A stretch of DNA of 64,000 bases. Source: Alentia gelatinosa (taxonomy: Eukaryota; Annelida; Polychaeta; Phyllodocida; Polynoidae). Location of the stretch: contig OX465589.1 of NCBI GenBank assembly GCA_950022655.1, positions 31,101,970 to 31,165,969 of the forward strand. The letters run 5' to 3'. Positions 56,611 through 64,000 of this stretch are shown piece after piece (position 1 is the first letter of the stretch; each line of letters begins with the position of its first letter). The notes under the pieces are model-generated. The model was not told where the DNA came from and did not search any database. It was given only the letters and a program-made list of their open reading frames with translations. Both the position numbers and the translations under genes were made by a program.

Positions 56611-57021
56611 TGCGAGATATTGCATGAAGTTATATACGTTCGGCCGTAGGTTTGTAATAATAAATTCATTTGATTCACTTTTATTCCCGCAAATACGCCC
56701 TTATAAAGGATTCACAGTGTGCACTTTCATATCGCTGACTTCTGATATATGAAATCGATCCGGAAATATTCCACGCTTGTTACACATTTTTGATGGACGC
56801 CTACAGATACTTTTAGACTTATTCTTGACCCCTCTTTCAATTGCTACTTGTGTTTTTATTTTGTAGTGTGATGTCATGACATTCACATGATGACGCTATG
56901 TGACGTCATCGTGACGTAAGAAGTGACGTCATGGTCCACCTGACGCGGTCACGTGTGGCCATCAGCAGTTCCATCGTCGCCATCTTCACCATCGCCCGAG
57001 GTATCGTCATGTGTTATAGTC

Positions 57022-58198
57022 AAGTTACTGTAGATCGTGAATAATGTCTGCTCGCATTAGAAGTTCAGAGGTACCATCCCGTAGTATTGTAAAGTTACTG
57101 CAGATCGTGAATAATGTCTGCTCGCATGAGAAGTTCAGAGGTACCATCCCGTAGTATTGTAAAGTTACTGCAGATCGTGATTAATGTCTGCTCGCATTAG
57201 AAGTTCAGAGGTACCATCCCGTAGTATTGTAAAGGTACTGCAGATCGTGATTAATGTCTGCTCGCATGAGAAGTTCAGAGGTACCATCCCAGAGTATTGT
57301 AAAGTTACTGCAGATCGTGATTAATGTCTGCTCGCATGAGAAGTTCAGAGGTACCATCCCGTAGTATTGTAAAGCTACTGCAGATCGTGAATAATGTCTG
57401 CTCGCATGAGAAGTTCAGAGGTACCATCCCGTAGTATTGTAAAGTTACTGCAGATCGTGAATAATGTCTGCTCGCATGAGAAGTTCAGAGGTACCATCCC
57501 GTAGTATTGTAAAGTTACTGCAGATCGTGATTAATGTCTGCTCGCATGAGAAGTTCAGAGGTACCATCCCGTAGTATTGTAAAGTTACTGCAGATCGTGA
57601 TTAATGTCTGCTCGCATGAGAAGTTCAGAGGTACCATCCCGTAGTATTGTAAAGTTACTGCAGATCGTGATTAATGTCTGCTCGCATGAGAAGTTCAGAG
57701 GTACCATCCCGTAGTATTGTAAAGTTACTGCAGATCGTGATTAATGTCTGCTCGCATGAGAAGTTCAGAGGTACCATCCCGTAGTATTGTAAAGTTACTG
57801 CAGATCGTGATTAATGTCTGCTCGCATGAGAAGTTCAGAGGTACCATCCCGTAGTATTGTAAAGTTACTGCAGATCGTGATTAATGTCTGCTCGCATGAG
57901 AAGTTCAGAGGTACCATCCCGTAGTATTGTAAAGTTACTGCAGATCGTGATTAATGTCTGCTCGCATGAGAAGTTCAGAGGTACCATCCCGTAGTATTGT
58001 AAAGTTACTGCAGATCGTGATTAATGTCTGCTCGCATGAGAAGTTCAGAGGTACCATCCCGTAGTATTGTAAAGTTACTGCAGATCGTGATTAATGTCTG
58101 CTCGCATGAGAAGTTCAGAGGTACCATCCCGTAGTATTGTAAAGTTACTGCAGATCGTGATTAATGTCTGCTCGCATGAGAAGTTCAGAGGTACCATC
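57022..58198 (+). repeat. 70-bp tandem array, about 17 near-identical copies
   Basis: The unit is built of TATTGTAAAGTTACTGCAGA, TCGTGATTAATGTCTGCTCG, CATGAGAAGTTCAGAGGTAC and CATCCCGTAG. The first unit is diverged (CAAGTTACTGTAGATCG) and the last ends GGTACCATCATG. A lone, diverged unit follows at 58514-58565. High identity between middle units points to recent expansion. Not a CRISPR: there are no spacers and the host is an animal. Confidence 0.95.
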
Positions 58199-58225
58199 AT
58201 GTATTATTTATATAGAACGTCCTGA

Positions 58226-58346
58226 CCATGCTGTACAAGCTACAAAACGAGATGATAATTTGTGGTCTGTACGAAGCTAGGCGTATACGCCGAGTTCCGT
58301 ACAAACCGTAAATTATTATCGAGTTTTGTGGTTTGTGCAAGCATGG
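58226..58346. repeat. Long hairpin with a palindromic centre next to the 70-bp array
   Basis: Arms 58226-58279 and 58292-58346 pair imperfectly (CCATGCT outside; ACAAAACGAGATGATAATTT against its partner), around a perfect 12-bp palindrome GGCGTATACGCC. It lies only 28 bp after the array. Similar GTACGG-rich inverted words follow at 58425-58465. Confidence 0.8.
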
Positions 58347-58569
58347 GTGAACGTTATATATTTACTATATGCCCGTAATTAAGAAAAGCCATTCATTTTA
58401 TTTGGCTTAAGAACAAGTGTTCCGTATATTCCCGTACGGGACACTGTTCCGTACGGTATTTTTACGTAATATGGCTAAACGGTGCGTATTTACAGAATAT
58501 ACGGCATGGGTATATATTGTAAAGTGAAATTAATATATTTTGTGATTAAAGTCTGCTTGCATTAAAAGC

Positions 58570-59752
58570 TAGACTTTGCCCCGATCTGTCAGAGCACAAC
58601 TTGTGTTATGATGACTGTAGCGACACCGACGGTTTACCTACCTCTGAACTTCGTTATATAAACTTAAGGAATAGATACATTTCGAGAAGTCGCATGTCTG
58701 TTATCAGTCACATGTTTCTGAGTTACGTATGAGTTCGTATGAGTTCCTGGAGATCGATTTGTAAATCATAAAGTCAATAACGTAAATATTCCTTAAATGA
58801 ATCTGCTAGACGTGGCTTAGCTGGACACCTTCTTTTCCTACCGCTACCGTAAATATTCCTTGCCATATTCTCGTGTTGCATATTTTTCAGTGCAGAATAA
58901 GTATATCCTGCTACAATATTTAACCTCTGGTTAAATATCATCAGTTGTTGGTACCCTTAAGATTTACAGATGGTAATAAACACCCACGTAGGTTAACTAC
59001 TATCCGACAAAAGGTACTTTGACGTTATAACTTTACTATTCATCATACATTTAGCTGTGTAGGTTTTATTATACACCAGCGCACATCTGTCTTACAGTTA
59101 TTGACATCGGCTCAGAGCATCGTAAATAAATCATATTGTCATGTCCTGTTCTTGCCCCGGTCTTGTCCTGTTCGCGACCTGGTTCCGTCCTGGTCAGTCA
59201 CTCACCAAATAGCCACACATACTTAATTTTAACTGTTTGGCCCTTTGCAAATTGTTAGACTTGATAAGAACCAAATATGTTAGAAAATATGTGCACAGCC
59301 AGCAAAACTTGGAAATGCGTAACCTTTGCATCGGAATCTCTCACACTGATATGATATTTTATATAAGTATAAAGAAACTAGTATGGCCACATTAATCTTA
59401 CCTCACAGATGGAGAATGACAAGAAGAAATGAAAAATAGACTTCTTTCTGCCTCTCATATACTCTATCAGGCAAACTAAATTTTCTGGTAATGTAGCTAA
59501 CCCCAGACAAAGCCTCTGCTTGGAGAATAAGTTCTGATAAATGATTGTCATGGAAAACAGAGTGGAGGTGTATCAGGGCCATATAGACATAAAACTGGAT
59601 CAAAAATCATATAATACAAAATACTCCACGAATTTGGATGCGTCGCAATCGTCATCGAGGCGAAGTATAGTGATGATTATAGCGCAACCAAACAAGTGGA
59701 GTATCAGGAGAAAAGGTGGTTTAATACTGAGCCCTACACCTCAGGCAGAGGG

Positions 59753-59753
<1 letters not shown>
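58570..59753. other. Unassigned intergenic sequence
   Basis: AT-rich, with only short frames. A 59541-59786 frame ends in the (AT)n tract and is not trusted. Confidence 0.35.

Positions 59754-59784
<31 letters not shown>
59754..59784. repeat. (AT)n microsatellite
   Basis: About 15 AT units. Confidence 0.95.
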
Positions 59785-59786
<2 letters not shown>

Positions 59787-59845
59787 CCTCAAAAGGCCGA
59801 GAACAGCATCCCTATGGGCTCAGTTACTACGTTTTCTTATTATTA

Positions 59846-60084
59846 TCGTGACAACACAAGTAGCTGCCCTTGGGTAAAGACAGACCCCAAACATAATTAG
59901 ATTAATCTAATGGACCTGTTTCACTAGTTTCGTGACAAAAGTGTTAGACAGACATGAAAACCAGCACCAACAGTGCAAGCAAGAACGGACAAAACGAAGT
60001 CTGATATCTAGTTCTTATGAAACTGGACACACCATCTAGACGCCATCAAGACATGCCACGAAACTAGTGAAACAGGTCCCAGGT
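59846..60084 (-). mobile_element. Foldback/MITE family F1, truncated inverted copy
   Basis: Inverted relative to 7721-8015. Starts at CGTGACAACACAAGTAGCTG and ends AACTAGTGAAACAGGTCCCA plus GGT. Shares nearly the whole sequence of 42888-43106. The far terminus is missing. Confidence 0.7.
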
Positions 60085-60189
60085 GTTAAATATGATTACT
60101 CACTCAGCGACATGAAGATATGCCCCTCCTGACTTAGTCGTTGGGGCAAGTATTTTCCGGTCTGTGAGGTGGTAACAGTTAACAGATTA

Positions 60190-60425
60190 AATGCCACTTC
60201 AGTTTTCACAATGTCCCAGTTGGAATAACATTTGTCTGTCTAAGTTTGTACCAGTTGAGTTGATATTTGACTGTGTATATTTGTCCCTGTGGAGGTACCG
60301 TTTGGTGTGTATGTTTGTTCCAGATGAGCTGCCGTTTGGATGTATGTTTTTACCAGTTGAGTTACCGTTTGGTGTGTATGTTTGTTCCAGATGAGCTGCC
60401 GTTTGGATGTGTATGATTGTATTAG
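60190..60425 (+). repeat. ~67-bp imperfect tandem repeat
   Basis: TTTGGTGTGTATGTTTGTTC and CAGATGAGCTGCCGTTTGGA recur near 60300 and 60367, with half-unit ACCAGTTGAGTT variants before and between. Confidence 0.75.
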
Positions 60426-60642
60426 TTGAACTAAAGGGTGTGTATATCGTTGTGTCTTTTAATAGTTGTCTACGACCAGAGCGCCATCTCAGCTCTACAG
60501 AAACAAGAAGACGTCACACCCACCGCTCCACCAGGGGGCAGCACAACGGACAGGGTAAGTACTTGCTACACATAATGCACCATAATGTTAAAAGACAGGG
60601 TGAGTAAGATGCCAAGATGCAGCTTCAAGTCTTATTAACTAT

Positions 60643-60695
60643 TTATGCATACATACTGTGTACTCTAGCCGTCGGACGGTATATATAACGACAAT
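60643..60695 (+). repeat. Dispersed repeat family R3 (three copies in window)
   Basis: TATTTATGCATACATACTGT, GTACTCTAGCCGTCGGACGG recurs at 62285-62335 (GCACTCTAGCCTTCAGACGT) and 63672-63725 (GTATTTAAGCATACACACTG, GGACTCTAGCCCTCAGACAG). Confidence 0.6.
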
Positions 60696-60765
60696 TATTG
60701 AGAGTTTTTTTTAACATGTGGCCGTAAACCCCCTCATGGTTTACGGCCAGAGGGTTTACTGTTGT

Positions 60766-61045
60766 AAGACTGCAACAGTCTTGCAGTCTTACAAGTCTCG
60801 CAACAGTCTTGTAACAGTCTTGCAACAGTCTTACAACAATCTCAAAACAGTCTTGCAACAGTCTTGTATGAGCATTACAACAGTCTTGCAACAGTCTTAC
60901 AACAGTCATACAACAGTCTTGCGAAAGTCTTGCAACAGACTTGCAACAGTCTTACAACAGTCTTACAACAGTCTTACAACAGTCTTGTTTTAGTCTTACA
61001 ACAGCCTTGTATCAGTCCTATAACAGTCTTACATACAACAGTCTT
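60766..61045 (+). repeat. 11-bp minisatellite (ACAGTCTTGCA)
   Basis: About 25 units alternating CAACAGTCTTGC and CAACAGTCTTAC. All frames are open for parts of it because 11 is not a multiple of three. Confidence 0.93.
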
Positions 61046-61289
61046 GTAAATAAATGAAAATTATGTATGTATATTGCTAGCGATCAAGGCCTTTCAGCAC
61101 TCTGTTGTTGTTTCGCCACTGTGCAACCCTGAGAATAACATTGTTGACCGGAGAGAGTGCGTGATTTAACGTCAGTGACCATGGACAGAGGCCATCATAG
61201 CGAGACCCTGTGCTAACTAAGTGCACTATGCCATAAAATATGAGTGGCAGTAGGCAACAGCGAGAGTTGTTCCCACCTCAACAGCGAGA

Positions 61290-62285
61290 CCACTGATGAA
61301 ACACGATTTTGGAATTGACACTGTTGGTGCCACTGTTGCGGTCCTATCTCTCGCTTTGACCCCACTACTAGTGAAACGGCTCCCTTGGGGTTGTTTCACT
61401 AGTAGAGATAAGTCACGTTGTTTCTATCAGTGGCACCACAGCGGCAGTGTACGTGTCATGAGTAGGTGCACTCGTGCGTGAACGGCACTTTGAAAAGGAG
61501 GGGTATCAACCGCGGCAGTGACCATTTTATGAGTATAGTAGCTCTCGTTGTTACTGCCACTGTGATGCCACTGTGGTGCCATTGATCAAAACAACCATTT
61601 TAAAACATACCATATGAATAAAATAAAAATGCTCCAAGCAATTCCATATGTATCTTTTACCCACATCTCGATTTTCATAATTCTCTAGTGGTCTTTGTTA
61701 GAACTATTATACTATTTGAACCAAGACCTACAGTCACTGCACTACGCGGTCGGTATCCAACTGTGCCACTCGACCATAGGCTATCACTCGACCATAGGCT
61801 ATCACATACCATCGCTACAGTGTCGGCAACATAACGCAGTCAACAATGCACGTAGGGACGTCAAATGAATAGTGAAATATGGGGAATGACACAAGGAATG
61901 ATTTGGAATTATCAAATTATTTATTTGTTATTGATTCATAAAATATTCCGTTTGCTATGCTGGCACAGCAAAGGGAATGGCTACCTCAATAGCGACACAA
62001 CGCATGAAACGCGATTTTCGGTTTACAACTGTTGGTGCCAATGCTGATGCCACTGTTGGCGTTTTACCTATCGCTATAAGCCATGGACTTGTGAAACAGC
62101 ACCCAGGAATAATTTGAAAGTATCAAGCACTTCATTCACAATGCTGGCATAGCGAACGGAGCCGGATTCTCACCAGCGATGAAGTTTCTGAAACGAGACT
62201 TTACTATTGTTTCCGCTTTGATACCGCTATTTCGGTCCTCCGCTTATTATGAACCCAAAACTATTGAAACGGATCCCTGATTAAG
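61290..62285 (+). repeat. Three diverged units of a foldback-related repeat
   Basis: 61290-61480, 61990-62110 and 62165-62280 each read roughly GATGAAACACGATTTT..., ACTGTTGGTGCCACTGTTG..., TATCGCT..., ending GTGAAACGGCTCCC / GTGAAACAGCACCC / TTGAAACGGATCCC. The words GTTGGTGCCACT and GAAACxGxTCCC resemble family F1, suggesting a distant relationship. Confidence 0.5.
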
Positions 62286-62628
62286 TACAATGACTATGCA
62301 CTCTAGCCTTCAGACGTATAGATATATACTAGGTACAAATGTTATATCGATTTATAATAAAACAGCGTCTAAAATATATCATCAGCCTAAAGTTACTATT
62401 ACGTGGTTACTGTACGCCTGATTCTTGTATACATATTTTGGCAAACACAGCGGGACAGAGCGGAAGAACGGCTCAGCCAAGCTCTGACAAATGATGTATC
62501 TTTAACCTGAATAAAACGTGCCTAAATCATTTCATCAAATAAAAGTAAGAGATATTATAGGAAATTATTGATTGGTAAGCCATTTGTATCATGGCACATA
62601 TGACATTTAAATCAAAGTGGCATCAGGC

Positions 62629-63105
62629 CTAGAGTGTTATGAATAGGTTTGTGTATTTTTCAGGCTTCTGCTGAACATCATTAAGTCTCTTTTTAAAGAC
62701 ATCATGTGAACCTTTTATTTTATAAATACGTTGGCATATTTCTTTTGAGGTGTGTGTCATATGTTGCCTAACGTTTTTTATTTCGACTTATGCCTGGTCT
62801 AGCATATCACACATCCCATTCAACTGTCACCCTGACTAGTCACTGTTGTGACTGAATTTTTCATTGAGGGTCTTGGTCAACTGCCCCATTTCTCTGGTTA
62901 ATAGGTCAACTATGCCACTCACTTTGCTCTCTGATAGCCCCTTAGCGTTTGATGCACTAATGTTTGTTTGGCTTAAGGGTACTTCATTCGGAGTACAACT
63001 AGTGCTCTTGGTAGTCCTCTTACCAACATGTCTGTTATCTGTTTTCCCTCTCCTTCTATGAATTCTTTTGACATCTTCAGATCGGGTATCTTCTGGAACA
63101 TCCAT
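62629..63105 (-). CDS. Two adjacent coding-like ORFs, unknown (possibly retroelement-derived)
   Basis: 62836-63105 (89 aa, ATG at 63105) is hydrophilic and basic, with a short amphipathic C-terminal helix (GIVDLLTREMGQLTKTLNEK). 62629-62787 (52 codons, no ATG required) contains KEICQRIYKIKGSHDVFKKR followed by LNDVQQKPEKY. The DVFKKRLND ending resembles the tail of some retroelement ORFs, and a basic protein with a short coiled coil would suit a retroelement ORF1. Neither is recognised and no splice link is visible. Confidence 0.25.
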
Positions 63106-63109
63106 ATAT

Positions 63110-64000
63110 ATTAGATACTATCATTATGGTCCTTTGAGATAATTTCTCCAGGTTGACTAACAGCTATACTGTTAAATACAGTCAACCAAATCAATATTCA
63201 CCATTGGTACTCACACCTGATCGTTCACAGGTCAATGTGTCAGTGTTTTGAGGTTTTTTCCTCTGAAATACTGATCATTTTTTGTACACTTATTGAACTC
63301 AAAATACCATAATTGTCCTTTCTCTGTGCTCTTGAACTTTTTAGAGAATCCTGGTTCTCATCTTGAGTATTTTATACCTTGTAGATATGTGATTTCTGTT
63401 GATTTGCTACAGTGCAGCGCACACACCATCACAAGGTCACTCAGCCTTGAAAGTTCTATTAAAAGGAACCAAGTCAGTAGTGGGCAGGGGTTATGGTAAG
63501 ACTTGATACTGGACCCCTGCTTATTTAACCAGGCCTTTATAGTTGGAACATTGATAGTGAAGTGTTAGATTCTTTGCAGCAAGCTGAAACCCTGTGTGAG
63601 CATTCTAACCTCTAGATGACGGATATGAGCGCGATTTCGCGCGCTCAACAAGTCCGGCTTTAGAGCCTCATTAGGTATTTAAGCATACACACTGTGGACT
63701 CTAGCCCTCAGACAGTATCGATACACAAATACAGCTATGAGCCTGATTATATACTTAATGTTATTGCTGACACAATGGTTATAAGAAATGAAAACAGATG
63801 TTCAATCTTTAATTACCGGTTCCAGCCCGAGGCGCCATGCCTTTATTCTGCATGCAATACTTCAATAAATCATTCTATATCAATCCCGAAAGGCAGTGAT
63901 TACAGGCGCTACATTGACCTAATTCTCTAGTTAGATTCCTGCAAAAGTAACACAGCTTGGAACCCTCAATGCTACAAGATTGGTGAAGCTTTTAATAATT
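63110..64000. other. Unassigned sequence to window end
   Basis: Includes the third R3 copy (63672-63725). A 78-codon frame (63694-63930) starts within that repeat and is not recognised. Nothing else supported. Confidence 0.3.

Noticed and set aside
57022..58198. CRISPR array
   Set aside because: Direct 70-bp tandem repeats without spacers, in animal DNA. A satellite array.

Overview
The window is animal nuclear DNA, most likely from a mollusc or another lophotrochozoan. The evidence is AT-rich intergenic sequence, GT-AG introns with GTGAGT/GTAAGG donors, minisatellites, a tRNA-derived SINE ending in a GTTTGATTTAACGTCC-type tail common in marine invertebrates, several non-LTR retrotransposon remnants and a tyrosine-recombinase retrotransposon. 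The species cannot be fixed from sequence alone. No complete, recognisable housekeeping gene is visible.

Layout. 1-2671: 3' half of a broken DIRS/Ngaro-type retrotransposon (RT, RNase H, tyrosine recombinase) ending in split direct repeats. 3049-6070: low-complexity arrays and a 23-bp minisatellite. 6180-6480: CpG-rich promoter-like patch. 7721-8015 and 10484-10976: MITE-like elements. 11330-17290: almost 6 kb of strand-asymmetric G-rich minisatellite (45-bp units, then 63-bp units). 18261-18754: a non-LTR remnant and one small unknown ORF.

19145-38827 is the centrepiece: a 19,671-bp element bounded by 439-bp terminal inverted repeats that differ at only 2 positions, with termini AGT...ACT, flanked by a perfect 6-bp target-site duplication (ACAGAC). 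Size, long TIRs, AG/CT termini and 6-bp duplication are the hallmarks of Maverick/Polinton elements, yet no polymerase B, integrase, ATPase, protease or capsid ORF is visible. It carries instead a two-exon gene for a short leucine-rich-repeat, single-pass membrane protein (21269-23083, minus), a tandemly duplicated 1.09-kb block with a small membrane-protein ORF, a candidate mini-exon gene on the minus strand (31793 down to about 26700), three related copies of an unknown plus-strand coding-like block, and about 5 kb of diverged repeat modules. It reads as a recently moved, cargo-bearing, probably non-autonomous giant transposon.

38828-64000: intergenic sequence with a possible solo LTR or TATA promoter, non-LTR fragments (41.1, 54.2-55.9 kb), a foldback/MITE family in several copies, a TA-flanked MITE, a SINE with a perfect 10-bp duplication, several long hairpins (47.4, 47.9, 51.3, 58.3 kb), tandem arrays (80, 108, 70 and 11 bp units) and one 54-residue secreted-peptide-like ORF (48835-48999) with a signal peptide, a dibasic site and a Cys-bracketed loop.

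Apart from the giant element, the window shows no operon-like or pathway-level organisation. Most long open frames are by-products of tandem repeats.
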